Source of the DNA: Flavobacteriales bacterium
GTDB lineage: Bacteria > Bacteroidota > Bacteroidia > Flavobacteriales_F > PHOS-HE28
Length of the DNA stretch: 64,000 nucleotides
Assembly: GCA_016715895.1 (NCBI GenBank)
Contig: JADJXH010000003.1
Coordinates: 62,001-126,000 of the forward strand
Direction of reading: 5' to 3'
Under the pieces are notes generated by a model. That model was not told the DNA's origin. It saw nothing but the letters and a program-made list of their open reading frames with translations, and made no database searches. The translations under genes were made by a program, and so were the position numbers. Positions 33,390-42,168 of the stretch are shown in pieces (within the stretch, counting starts at the first letter, position 1; each line of letters begins with the position of its first letter).

Positions 33390-34393
33390 AGCTCCTGGAA
33401 CAGGCCTTCCTGCGGTTGGGCCTGCCGCGCCTTGGCCGGCTTGGCACCCCGCGCCAATTGTTCAGCCATGGTGTTCCGCTCCCAGAAGAAGCCGTCCACA
33501 TATCCTTGGATGCTGGTGTCCTCCAGCGCGTTCTGCAGGCGCTTTTCGGCCAGCAGCGCGTACTCCAGTTCCTGTTCGATGCCGATGAAGCGCCGCCCCA
33601 GCTTGCGCGCCACCACGCTGGTGGTGCCGCTGCCCAGGAAGGGGTCCAGCACCACATCGCCGGGCCGTGAACTGGCCAGGATGAGCTTGGCAATGAGCTT
33701 CTCGGGTTTCTGCGTGGGGTGGTCCGTGTTCTCGGGCATGCTCCAGAAGGGCACGCTGATGTCCGTCCACAGGTTGCTGGGACTGGTGGCGCGGAAGTTC
33801 CCGTCCTCGCCCTGTTCCCAGTCCTTGGGCTTTCCGCTGGCATCGCGGTAAGGCGCGAGCACCTTGCGCTTCAGCTTCACGGCCTCCACATCGAAGTGGT
33901 AGTCGTCGCTGGCCGTGAGGAACCAGATGTCCTCCGAGCAGTTCTTCCAGTTGCTGAGCGCACCGCGGCCCTTCTCGCGTTCCCAGGTGATGCGGTTGCG
34001 CGTGATGAAGCGGCTCTCGGTGCCGGCCTGCACCAGGGCTGAAGTGCGCCAGTCGGAACAGATGTACAGCGACCCTGTCGGCTTCAGGATGCGCTGGAGC
34101 TCATGCAACCACAACGCCTGCCAGGCCAGATAATCTTCGCGGTCGCGCTCCTTGAAGGTGGTGCCGTTGTACACCTTGGTGAGGTTGTAGGGCGGGTCGG
34201 TGACAATGAGGTCCACAATGGCGGTGGGCAAGTGGGCCAGCACGCTGAGCGAATCCCCGAGGATCGTACGGTCCAGCACATCGGTCAGCGCTTGCGGGCC
34301 GTTCACCTGCAACAGGCGGGGCAGCAACTCGCTGCGGTCCGCATCAGTAAGCGTGAGGGTACGGTTGCGGGGGGCTCTGTTCTTCGGCTCCAT
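33386..34393 (-). CDS. Site-specific DNA methyltransferase, beta-class (adenine-N6 or cytosine-N4)
   Basis: The start is taken at 34393 (MEPKNRAPRNRTLTLT), giving 335 residues; longer starts add no recognised sequence. The order of motifs is catalytic TDPPYNL (about 66), a target-recognition region (about 100-200), then HPTQKPEKLIAKLI and SAM-binding DPFLGSGTTSVVARKLGRRFIGIE (about 255-280). Motif IV before motif I with the recognition domain between them defines the beta class; DPPY favours adenine-N6. It is the only gene on this strand between hsdS and hsdR and converges on the putative endonuclease, together resembling a type II system inserted in the type I operon. Confidence 0.85.
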   Translation of the reverse strand: MEPKNRAPRNRTLTLTDADRSELLPRLLQVNGPQALTDVLDRTILGDSLSVLAHLPTAIVDLIVTDPPYNLTKVYNGTTFKERDREDYLAWQALWLHELQRILKPTGSLYICSDWRTSALVQAGTESRFITRNRITWEREKGRGALSNWKNCSEDIWFLTASDDYHFDVEAVKLKRKVLAPYRDASGKPKDWEQGEDGNFRATSPSNLWTDISVPFWSMPENTDHPTQKPEKLIAKLILASSRPGDVVLDPFLGSGTTSVVARKLGRRFIGIEQELEYALLAEKRLQNALEDTSIQGYVDGFFWERNTMAEQLARGAKPAKARQAQPQEGLFQEL

Positions 34394-34550
34394 GGTCACG
34401 GTACTGGAAAACTTGTCAGGATCGGATGGCTCAAGGTAGTGCTGGACCTTGCGGCACGGCGCCATCACAGGCCCAAAGTTCTTCACATGCGTCGGGCTGA
34501 ACAAACTGCCCACCACGCTGCATCACCGCGCATACCCCTATTTTCGACCA

Positions 34551-35075
34551 ATGGTCAGTGACGCAGGCACGTTGACGGCGGTCAAGGAGGATGCGGTCCG
34601 AGCGGGAGGACCCGCCCCCGTATCGCTACGCCTGTATACCATCGGCTATGAAGGCCTTTCGTTGAACGCCTTTATGGACCTGCTGACCAACGCAGGCGTG
34701 GCGGTGTTGTGTGATGTGCGCCGCAATGCCTTCAGCATGAAGCGCGGCTTCAAGAAGGGGCAATTGGCGGAAGCCTGCGAGAGCGTGGGCATCCGCTACG
34801 AGCACCTGCCCGGGCTGGGCATCGCCAGCAACGAGCGGAAGGACCTGGCGACACAGGCCGACCGTGACGCGCTTTTCCGGCGCTATGTGGGTTCCACGCT
34901 TTCCGCATCGAGCCACGAACAGGACCGGATCGTGGAACTCCTTGCCGATCATGGTCGCGTGGCCATCATGTGCTTCGAGGCCGATCCCGCGACCTGCCAT
35001 CGCTCACACCTCGCGGCCACGCTCGAAGCGTCGCATCCAGGGCTCATCACCGTGCATCATTTACGCGCTTCCTGA
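34551..35075 (+). CDS. DUF488 family protein
   Basis: The start at 34551 (MVSDAGTLTAVKEDA) gives 174 residues; the recognisable domain begins YTIGYEGLSLNAFMDLL. DUF488 signatures follow: VLCDVRRNAFSMKRGFKK, YEHLPGLGI and, near the end, IMCFEADPATCHRSHLA (C and H residues that could bind metal or be catalytic). DUF488 proteins are widespread and often found in restriction and defence loci; the reaction is not established. The gene ends 6 bp before hsdR on the same strand. Confidence 0.85.
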   Translation: MVSDAGTLTAVKEDAVRAGGPAPVSLRLYTIGYEGLSLNAFMDLLTNAGVAVLCDVRRNAFSMKRGFKKGQLAEACESVGIRYEHLPGLGIASNERKDLATQADRDALFRRYVGSTLSASSHEQDRIVELLADHGRVAIMCFEADPATCHRSHLAATLEASHPGLITVHHLRAS

Positions 35076-35081
35076 TCCTGC

Positions 35082-38000
35082 ATGGCCTACACGGAGGATA
35101 ACCTGGTGCAGCAGACCACCGCCGAGTACCTGGAACAGGAGCTCGGCTGGGACAGCGTCTATGCCTACGACCGGGAGACCTTCGGAGAGGGCAGCTTGCT
35201 GGGGCGTGCCAGCGACCGGGACATGGTGCTGGTGCGCGACTTGGAAGCGGCTTTGCGTCGCCTGAACAAGGACCTACCCGATGAGGCCTACACCGAGGCG
35301 GTGAAGCGCCTGACGGTGTACAGCGAAAGCCAGACTCTGCTGCAGACCAACCGGGAGCTGTACGAGCTGATCCTGGACGGGGTGCAGGTACACTACCGCG
35401 CCGCCGACGGCACGTTGAAGTCCACGCGGCTGAAGGTGATCGACTTCGATGAGCCGGGGAACAACCGCTTCCTGTGCGTGCGCGAGTTGTGGATACGCGG
35501 CCACTACCACCGCCGTCGCGCGGACATCATCGGATTCGTGAACGGGCTGCCCCTGCTCTTCATGGAACTGAAGAACATCCACAAGGACCTGCGCGCCGCC
35601 CACGACCGCAACCTGAAGGACTACAAGGACACGGTGCCGCACCTGTTCCACCACAACGCCTTCATTGTACTGGCAAACGGCGAGAAGGCGAAGCTGGGCT
35701 CCTTGAGCAGCAAGTACGAACACTTCCACGAGTGGAAGCGCCTGCACGAGGAGGATGCCGGCGTGGTGGACATGGAGACGCTGCTGAAGGGCGTGTGCAA
35801 CCAACGCGACTTCCTGGACCTGCTGGAGAACTTCATCCTTTTTGACGAGAGCAGCGGCAAGCTGGCCAAGATCGTGGCGCGCAACCACCAGTTCCTGGGC
35901 GTGAACCGCGCCATGGACGCGGTGCGCCAGCGCCGGGAGCGCAAGGGCAAGCTGGGCACCTTCTGGCACACGCAGGGCGCGGGCAAGAGCTACAGCATGG
36001 TCTACTTCGCCCGCAAGGTGCGGCGCAAGATCAGCGGCGGCTTCACCTTCATCGTGCTCACCGACCGCGACGACCTGGACAAGCAGATCTACGACACCTT
36101 CGCCGGCTGCGGCGTGGTGAACAACGACACGGAGCGCTGCCGTGCGGGCAGCGGCAGCGAGCTGCGGTCCATGCTGAAGGAGCACAAGGCCTATGTGTTC
36201 ACCCTGATCCAGAAGTTCAACAAGGACGTGGACCCGGCGAGCCCGTGGACGGAGCGCGACGATGTGATCGTGATGAGCGACGAGGCCCACCGGAGCCAGT
36301 ACGGCCGTCTGGCGCTGAACATGCGCAACGCGCTGAGCAAGGCGAGCTTCATCGGCTTCACCGGCACACCGCTCTTCAAGAACGATGAGATCACCAGCCA
36401 GGTCTTCGGCGATTACATCAGCCAGTACGACTTCGGCCGGGCCGTGGAGGACGGCGCCACCGTGCCGCTTTACTACGATGCACGCGGCGAGAAGCTGGGC
36501 ATTACCACCCGCGAACTGAACGAGAAGATCGCGGGCAAGCTGGAGGAGCTGGAGATCGAGGATGTGGATACGGCCGCCAAGCTGGAACAGGCCCTGCGCA
36601 GCGAGTACCACATCTACACGGCCTCCAAGCGCTTGGATGCCATCGCACGCGACTTCGTGCAGCACTACAGCACCGCCTGGCAGAGCGGCAAGGCCATGCT
36701 GGTGTGTTTGGACAAGCTGACCTGCGGCCGCATGTATGCCCTCATCGAGCGCTATTGGGCCGAGCGGATCGCGGAGCTGGAGCGATCCATCGCGAAACTG
36801 GAGGACGAACAGCAGGTGCAGTTGGTGCAGCGTCAGGTCAAGTGGATGCGGGAGACCCGCATGGCCGCGATCTTCAGCCAGGAGCAGAACGAGGTGGACA
36901 AGTTCCGTCAATGGGACTTGGACGTGCTGCCCCACCGGCAGCTGATGAACGACGGCTTCGAGACGCCGGATGGGAAGCGCATCGCCGTGGATGATGCCTT
37001 CAAGAAAGACGAGCATCCCTTCCGCATCGCCATCGTGTGCGCCATGTGGCTCACGGGCTTCGATGTGCCCAGCCTGAGCACCCTGTACCTGGACAAGCCC
37101 TTGAAGGCCCACACGCTGATGCAGGCCATTGCGCGCGCGAACCGGGTCTATGAAGGCAAGGTGAACGGCCTGATCGTGGATTACAACGGCATCACCCGCA
37201 GCCTTCGGGAGGCCTTGGTCACTTATGCGGGCAAGGAGGGGCAACCGGGTCCGGGACCAACAACCGGCGGTGGTGAGGATGAAGAGGGACCGATCAAGCC
37301 GGCGGAGGAGTTCCTCATCCCCCAGCTTGTGGAAGCCATCGAGGGCGTTAAGCAGTACGTGAAGGAACTGGGGCAGGACCTCGATGCGATCGGTGCAGCC
37401 AAGGGCTTCCACCGGATCAAGGCCATCGCGGACGTGAAGAACGCAGTGAACACCAACGACGAGTCGCGCAAGCGCTTCGAGGTGATGGCCCGCGAGGTGT
37501 TCAAGCGGTTCAAAGCGTGCATCACGTTCCCGGAGCATGTGAATCCATACCGCCACGATTACGACGCGATCAACGTGGTGTACAAGACCCTGCAGGAGGA
37601 CCGTGATGCGACCAACATCGATGCGATCCTGAAGACCTTGCAGGGCATCGTTGACGAGGCCATCGACATCAAGCCGTCCCTGGCCGCCGAGCCCAAGCCC
37701 TACGACATCAGCAAGGTGGACTTCGAGCGGCTGCGCAAGGAGTTCGAGAAGAGCGCCCACAAGCAAAGCGCGGTGCAGCAGCTGAAGGACCTGATCGAGA
37801 AGAAGCTCGGGCGACTCATCCGCACCAACCCCCTGCGCACCGACTTCCAGGAGCACTACCAGGAGATCATCGACCGCTACAACCGCGAGAAGGACCGCCT
37901 GACCATCGAGCAGACCTTCGAGGAACTCCTGAAGTTCACCGAAGCCCTGGATGAAGAGCAGGACCGCGCGATCCGGGAAGGGCTGGACGAGGAATCACTG

Positions 38001-38297
38001 GCCCTTTACGATCTGTTGCGCAAGGATGGCTTGACAAAGAAGGACACGGAGCGCATCAAGCAAGTAGCCGCCGAGCTGCTGGAGAAGCTGAAGGCCGAGA
38101 AGCTGAAGGTGGACCAATGGCGCGAGAAAGAAGCCACCCGCGACGCGGTGCACATGACCATCTATGACTTCCTATACGACGACCGCACCGGTCTGCCTGC
38201 CGAAGCCTACACGGAGGATGAAGTGAAGGAACGTGCGGACCGTGTGTACTGGCATGTGGTGGGGCAGTATGGGGGAAATAATAGCGCATTCGTATAA
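35082..38297 (+). CDS. hsdR: Type I restriction endonuclease subunit HsdR (system 1)
   Basis: The product is 1071 residues. The N-terminal nuclease domain has RRADIIGFVNGLPLLFMELKN (PD-(D/E)XK: Asp about 148, E-x-K about 162). The superfamily 2 translocase motor follows: Walker A HTQGAGKSYS (about 297), Walker B SDEAHRSQYG (about 400), motif III FTGTP, and motif VI ARANRVYEG. The C-terminal 200 residues are helical and charged, the usual HsdM-contact region. It translocates and cuts DNA at unmethylated sites. It is separated from hsdM/hsdS by six genes (the Abi_C, CHAT, EVE-nuclease, endonuclease, methyltransferase and DUF488 genes), which is unusual. Confidence 0.95.
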   Translation: MAYTEDNLVQQTTAEYLEQELGWDSVYAYDRETFGEGSLLGRASDRDMVLVRDLEAALRRLNKDLPDEAYTEAVKRLTVYSESQTLLQTNRELYELILDGVQVHYRAADGTLKSTRLKVIDFDEPGNNRFLCVRELWIRGHYHRRRADIIGFVNGLPLLFMELKNIHKDLRAAHDRNLKDYKDTVPHLFHHNAFIVLANGEKAKLGSLSSKYEHFHEWKRLHEEDAGVVDMETLLKGVCNQRDFLDLLENFILFDESSGKLAKIVARNHQFLGVNRAMDAVRQRRERKGKLGTFWHTQGAGKSYSMVYFARKVRRKISGGFTFIVLTDRDDLDKQIYDTFAGCGVVNNDTERCRAGSGSELRSMLKEHKAYVFTLIQKFNKDVDPASPWTERDDVIVMSDEAHRSQYGRLALNMRNALSKASFIGFTGTPLFKNDEITSQVFGDYISQYDFGRAVEDGATVPLYYDARGEKLGITTRELNEKIAGKLEELEIEDVDTAAKLEQALRSEYHIYTASKRLDAIARDFVQHYSTAWQSGKAMLVCLDKLTCGRMYALIERYWAERIAELERSIAKLEDEQQVQLVQRQVKWMRETRMAAIFSQEQNEVDKFRQWDLDVLPHRQLMNDGFETPDGKRIAVDDAFKKDEHPFRIAIVCAMWLTGFDVPSLSTLYLDKPLKAHTLMQAIARANRVYEGKVNGLIVDYNGITRSLREALVTYAGKEGQPGPGPTTGGGEDEEGPIKPAEEFLIPQLVEAIEGVKQYVKELGQDLDAIGAAKGFHRIKAIADVKNAVNTNDESRKRFEVMAREVFKRFKACITFPEHVNPYRHDYDAINVVYKTLQEDRDATNIDAILKTLQGIVDEAIDIKPSLAAEPKPYDISKVDFERLRKEFEKSAHKQSAVQQLKDLIEKKLGRLIRTNPLRTDFQEHYQEIIDRYNREKDRLTIEQTFEELLKFTEALDEEQDRAIREGLDEESLALYDLLRKDGLTKKDTERIKQVAAELLEKLKAEKLKVDQWREKEATRDAVHMTIYDFLYDDRTGLPAEAYTEDEVKERADRVYWHVVGQYGGNNSAFV

Positions 38298-38312
38298 TAT
38301 CGATCCATCTAG

Positions 38313-38789
38313 ATGTCCCCCTTCCCCCTCAACGCCATCAAAGGCCGCGTGGCCGAGACCATCATCCAGGAGCTGTTCCTGGCCCATGATTTCAATGTGT
38401 TTCATTACGGCATGGAGCGCAGCGTGCCCGGCATCGCCCAGCTCACGCGCAAGACAAACGGGCCGGTCAATCAGCGCATCCGAACCATGCCCGACTTCGT
38501 GGTCCAGGATAAACGCAACAACCGGCTGCACTTCGTGGAGGTGAAGTATCGGGCCAGCGGTGCCTTCAGCATCGACGATGTGGGTCTGGACTATCCCTGG
38601 CCGCACGCCTTCTTCATCGTGGTGAGCAAGGAGCACATCATGTGTTTGACCTACAAGCAGCTGGCGTCGGGCAAGGCCATCACGCCCACGTGCACCAACC
38701 TGCTCATCGTGCGCAAGGACCTGGACCTGGACCGGAAGCTGATCGTGGAGTTCGGGCAGGTGGCAAAACGCTTCTTCAGCGGGGTATGA
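38313..38789 (+). CDS. Small PD-(D/E)XK nuclease-like protein A
   Basis: The product is 158 residues, starting 15 bp after hsdR. It begins NAIKGRVAETIIQELFLAHDF, with an early Glu, and has the nuclease-like MPDFVVQDKRNNRLHFVEVKYR (Asp about 68, E-x-K about 81-83). This is a minimal PD-(D/E)XK core of the type found in Holliday-junction-resolvase-like and restriction proteins. The stop overlaps the next gene by 4 bp. Its function is unknown; position suggests it belongs with the restriction island. Confidence 0.65.
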   Translation: MSPFPLNAIKGRVAETIIQELFLAHDFNVFHYGMERSVPGIAQLTRKTNGPVNQRIRTMPDFVVQDKRNNRLHFVEVKYRASGAFSIDDVGLDYPWPHAFFIVVSKEHIMCLTYKQLASGKAITPTCTNLLIVRKDLDLDRKLIVEFGQVAKRFFSGV

Positions 38790-39280
38790 GCGAACATCCA
38801 CTGCTTCCGGTGCTTCGCGGGACCCTGACCACCTTCGCGCAGGCCATCCTCCGCACCCCGTGGTACGGCAAGGAACGCGAGGCCGTGAGCTACTACGCCT
38901 TCGGCTTTCTGGCCAAGGCCTGTGCGCCGGGCGCGGTGCTTCACGATCCCGGGCAGATCGCCATGGAGGGTCGCATGCAGGGCGGGCCGCTGAACCGCAA
39001 GAAGGAGGTGTGCAAAGACCTGGTGATCTGGCCGGCCCCCGGCGCCAACTGCTGGAGCGCGGATCGGAAGGCGCTGCACTACCCGCTGGTGGTGATGGAG
39101 TGGAAGGCCAACAGCGCGCAGTTCTTCCCCTACGACCTGGAGCACCTCGCCAGCCTCACCCGGCAGGCCCCGCAGATGTTGGGTATCGCCGTCACCTTCG
39201 ATGCGCGGCGGAAGGAAGTGCTGCGCGCGGCGCGGGTGGTGGCCGGGACCGTGGAGGAGGGGTGGCTGGAGGTGCGCTAG
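38786..39280 (+). CDS. Small PD-(D/E)XK nuclease-like protein B
   Basis: The product is 164 residues, coupled to the upstream gene by a 4-bp overlap. A putative active site is KEVCKDLVIWPAPG with Asp (about 77) and LVVMEWKAN with E-x-K (about 105-107). The rest is not recognised. Its 3' end overlaps the convergent VRR-NUC-like gene by 4 bp. The nuclease call rests on the single motif pair and on the neighbours. Confidence 0.5.
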   Translation: MSEHPLLPVLRGTLTTFAQAILRTPWYGKEREAVSYYAFGFLAKACAPGAVLHDPGQIAMEGRMQGGPLNRKKEVCKDLVIWPAPGANCWSADRKALHYPLVVMEWKANSAQFFPYDLEHLASLTRQAPQMLGIAVTFDARRKEVLRAARVVAGTVEEGWLEVR

Positions 39281-39816
39281 CCCACGGTCCATTCCACCAC
39301 CATGAAGTCCTCCAGCGCGCACCCGCACCGCAGGGCGGCCTCCAGCCATCGCACCTGCGTGGCGCGGATGCGGTCCTTGCCCTTGCGCTTGCTCTCGGCG
39401 AAGACCAGCCGGCCGTCCTTCCAGGCCACCACGTCCCAGCAGCCGCCGAAAGTGTTGCCGTTGGCGGCGGCGATGGCGTGGAGGCGCTCGTTCACCCCCG
39501 GGTCCGCGATGGGCACCTGCACCTGGGCGGACGGGCCATGCGGATGCCATGCCCGCCAGAACCCGGGACGCAAGGCGGGCTTGCCGTAGGTCTCCACCCA
39601 GCGGCCCTGCCAGCCTGCTTCTTCGGAGAGGCGGAGGATGGCCACCTCGGCGAATTGGGGGCGGCCGTCCACGCGCAGGAGCTCCTTGTGGCCGAAGGTG
39701 TGGGCGGTGGCGCCGGCGGGATAGGGCGGGAAGGAGCAGGCGGCGCGCGGCACGCGATGGGTGCCCAGGGGCAGGGTGCCGGTGGTGTGGAGCGATGCGG
39801 GCAGCAGGGCGGCCAT
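39277..39816 (-). CDS. VRR-NUC-like nuclease domain protein
   Basis: The start at 39816 (MAALLPASLHTTGTLPLG) gives 179 residues. The C-terminal part has the pattern of a VRR-NUC/Holliday-junction-resolvase-like domain: GGCWDVVAWKDGRLVFAESKRKGKDRIRATQVRWLEAAL, given here in pieces as WDVVAW (Asp), FAESKRKGKD (E-x-K) and RATQVRWLEAAL (the conserved Gln-Trp helix). The first 100 residues are not recognised. A second minus-strand gene lies 2 bp upstream, so the two form a small operon. Confidence 0.65.
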   Translation of the reverse strand: MAALLPASLHTTGTLPLGTHRVPRAACSFPPYPAGATAHTFGHKELLRVDGRPQFAEVAILRLSEEAGWQGRWVETYGKPALRPGFWRAWHPHGPSAQVQVPIADPGVNERLHAIAAANGNTFGGCWDVVAWKDGRLVFAESKRKGKDRIRATQVRWLEAALRCGCALEDFMVVEWTVG

Positions 39817-39818
39817 GG

Positions 39819-40508
39819 TCACGACCGGGCTTGAGCGACCGGCCGCCAGGACACGGCGGTCCCTTCGGCGGACCAGCCGGGCACCTGCCCGTGCGTGCGG
39901 GTCTTGGTGGCATCGGCGAGGGCGAAGAGCCGGCGGGCGTCGTCGGTGAGTGCGGGCAGCGTGATGAGGTCCCTCCAGTGGAGGGCGCCATCGAACACGC
40001 GCTCCGCCTCGTCCACCGATGCCTGCGGGAGGGCGGTGCGGGGCGTGTAGGTGCTGGACCACAGGCCGACGAGGAGCACCGTGGGGGCCTGATCGCCCAA
40101 CAGGCTGCGGATGGCCTCGCGATCCGCGCGGAACTCGTTCATCTGCTCGGTGGCCAGTCCTTCATGCGCCTTCGCCTCGATGATCACCAGGTGCTTCGGG
40201 CCGAAGAGGCAGAGGTCGAAAGTGCGCTTGCGGGAGAATCCGGTGGTACCGATGGCATGCGCGCCCTGGTGGCCCAGCGCGTGGATGAGGTCGCGGTAGA
40301 AGGCCACCTCGAACCCGACCTCCCAGGGCCCGTTGCCCTCCAGCGCGTGAGCGGCGCCGTGCTTGTTCACTTCCGCTTGGATGCGATGGATGAAGGCGGA
40401 CAGGTTCGCGGGTTCCTTCAGCGCCTGGTAGAGCTCCGCGCAGAAGAAGCGCTCGTCGCGCGTGAGGTCCAGCCAGCGATGGCCGTTGAGGTAGGGGTGT
40501 CCGCTCAT
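39819..40508 (-). CDS. PD-(D/E)XK nuclease-like protein D
   Basis: The product is 229 residues beginning MSGHPYLNGHRWLDLTRDER. The putative active site is KRTFDLCLFGPKHLVIIEAKAHEGL: Asp at about 97 and the E-x-K of EAK about 111-113. The N-terminal FFCAELYQAL and the Glu-rich EVGFEVAFYRDLI helix precede it. The overall family is not recognised. It ends 2 bp before the VRR-NUC-like gene on the same strand. It is divergent from the DUF2779 gene across 32 bp. Confidence 0.65.
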   Translation of the reverse strand: MSGHPYLNGHRWLDLTRDERFFCAELYQALKEPANLSAFIHRIQAEVNKHGAAHALEGNGPWEVGFEVAFYRDLIHALGHQGAHAIGTTGFSRKRTFDLCLFGPKHLVIIEAKAHEGLATEQMNEFRADREAIRSLLGDQAPTVLLVGLWSSTYTPRTALPQASVDEAERVFDGALHWRDLITLPALTDDARRLFALADATKTRTHGQVPGWSAEGTAVSWRPVAQARS

Positions 40509-40540
40509 GGTTCGTGCAAGATCGCGGATCTTGCTTCCCC

Positions 40541-42022
40541 ATGCACCTCCTCTCCAAATCCACCTACATGCGGGGGCGGCAATGCTCCAAGGCGCTGTGG
40601 CTGTACAAGCAGCGCCGCGAGCTGCTGCCGCCGGTGGATGCGGCGCGCCAGGCCATCTACGACACCGGCACGGAGGTGGGGCTGCTGGCCCGGCAGCTCT
40701 TTCCCGGCGGGGTGGACTGCACGCCGGAGACGCCCACCGACTTCGCGCCGGCGCTGGCCGCCACGCAGCGCGCCATCGCGGACGGCGCCCCGGTGATCTA
40801 CGAGGCCGCCTTTCTGCACGAGGACGTGCTGGCGGCGCTGGACATCCTGGTGAGGGACGCCGAGGGCTGGAAGGCCTATGAGGTGAAGAGCAGCACCAGC
40901 GCCAAGGAGTATCAGTGGCACGACGCGGCGCTGCAGGCGCATGTGATCGAGGGCTGCGGCATCCCGCTGGCGGACGTGAGCATCGTGCACCTCAACAGCC
41001 AGTACGTGCGGCAGGGGCCCCTCGACGTGCGGCAGCTCTTCGCCATCACCAGCGTGAAGCAGCTGGTGGATGCGGAACGCCGGGATGTGCCCGCCCGCAT
41101 CGTGGCGCTGAAGGCCGTGGTGCAGCGCCCGGAGGCCCCGGCGGTGGACATCGGCCCGCACTGCACGGCGCCGTTCGATTGCGACTTCATGCACCATTGC
41201 TGGGCGCATGTGCCGGCGGTGGGCAGCGTGTTCGACCTCACGCGCGCCCGGGGCCGGGACTGGGACCTGTACCACCGGGGCATCCTGCTGCTGAAGGACA
41301 TTCCGGACGGCGAGCCGCTCACCGCGGCGCAACAGCGGCAGGTGGACGGCGCGAAGCACGGCAGCCCCACGATCGACCGGCCCGCCCTGCGCCGCTGGCT
41401 GGGCGGGTTGCGCTACCCGCTGCACCACCTGGACTTCGAGACGGTGATGCCGGCGGTGCCGCTCTTCGAGGGCACCCGGCCCTTTCAGCAGCTGCCCTTC
41501 CAGTACAGCCTGCACGTGCAGGCGGCGCCCGGCGCTGCACCCGTACATCGCGCCTTTCTGGCGGAGGGCACGGGCGACCCGCGCGAGGCCTTCGTGCAGC
41601 GGCTGCTGGCGGACATCGGTGCGGAGGGCGACATCCTGGCCTACAACGCCACCTTCGAGAAGATGATCCTGCAGCAGCTGGCGCGCGACCGGCCCCCGCT
41701 CGCGGCGGCGGTGGAGGGGCTGATGGGCCGGATGAAGGACCTGCACACGCCCTTCCAGGCGGGCTGGTACGGGGTGCCGGCGATGAACGGACGCACCAGC
41801 ATCAAGGTGGTGCTGCCCGCACTGGTGCCGGAGCTGAGCTACGGGGACCTTGCCGTGCAGGAGGGCGACAGCGCCAGCCGCCTCTTCCTGCAGCTGGTGA
41901 CCGGCCGGTACGCGGGCGACGCGCTGCAGCTGCGGCGCGACCTGCTGGCCTATTGCGCGCTGGACACCCTGGCGATGGTGAAGGTGCTGGGGGTGCTGGA
42001 GCGTGGGGCAGCACGGGCGTGA
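40541..42022 (+). CDS. DUF2779 protein: Cas4-like Fe-S nuclease fused to DEDD exonuclease-like domain
   Basis: The start at 40541 (MHLLSKSTYMRGRQCSKAL) gives 493 residues. An N-terminal Cys (RGRQC, about 15) and a distal cysteine cluster (about 207-224: HCTAPFDCDFMHHCW) frame a PD-(D/E)XK core, ALDILV...AYEVKSST (about 105-125), as in Cas4/AddB Fe-S nucleases. The second half begins HHLDFETVMPAVP (about 297) and continues LAYNATFEKMIL and YCALDTLAMVKV, an RNase H-fold DEDD exonuclease pattern. Its last residues (LERGAARA) are altered by a downstream insertion: a second copy of its 3' 241 bp at 42746 ends LEAQARG. Confidence 0.8.
   Translation: MHLLSKSTYMRGRQCSKALWLYKQRRELLPPVDAARQAIYDTGTEVGLLARQLFPGGVDCTPETPTDFAPALAATQRAIADGAPVIYEAAFLHEDVLAALDILVRDAEGWKAYEVKSSTSAKEYQWHDAALQAHVIEGCGIPLADVSIVHLNSQYVRQGPLDVRQLFAITSVKQLVDAERRDVPARIVALKAVVQRPEAPAVDIGPHCTAPFDCDFMHHCWAHVPAVGSVFDLTRARGRDWDLYHRGILLLKDIPDGEPLTAAQQRQVDGAKHGSPTIDRPALRRWLGGLRYPLHHLDFETVMPAVPLFEGTRPFQQLPFQYSLHVQAAPGAAPVHRAFLAEGTGDPREAFVQRLLADIGAEGDILAYNATFEKMILQQLARDRPPLAAAVEGLMGRMKDLHTPFQAGWYGVPAMNGRTSIKVVLPALVPELSYGDLAVQEGDSASRLFLQLVTGRYAGDALQLRRDLLAYCALDTLAMVKVLGVLERGAARA
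41761..42001. repeat. 241-bp direct repeat, copy 1 (DUF2779 3' end)
   Basis: Near-identical to 42746-42986, with only a few substitutions. The two copies bracket the VapBC-like pair. Confidence 0.85.
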
Positions 42023-42142
42023 TGGAAGGAGGACGCCGACGTTCGGCTGTACGGGGAGCAGTGCTCTCGTATCCCCCGCGCCCCAGGATGTCGGCTGCAC
42101 AGAACACCGATCCAGTCGATTCCTGGCCGCGAAGCCTCCACC

Positions 42143-42150
42143 TATCTTTG
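42143..42150 (+). promoter_or_regulatory. TAnnTTTG -7 box of the VapBC-like operon
   Basis: TATCTTTG matches the Bacteroidota -7 element exactly, 18 nt before the antitoxin ATG at 42169. The inserted segment thus carries its own promoter. Confidence 0.45.
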
Positions 42151-42168
42151 AGCGATAACACGCAGGCG

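Noticed and set aside
35274..37856. 860-codon minus-strand open frame opposite hsdR
   Set aside because: A shadow of the HsdR coding sequence, whose motifs are all intact on the plus strand.
38642..38785. Upstream extension of the second small nuclease-like protein
   Set aside because: The sequence before 38786 is the other frame of the preceding gene. The 4-bp ATGA overlap marks 38786 as the start.
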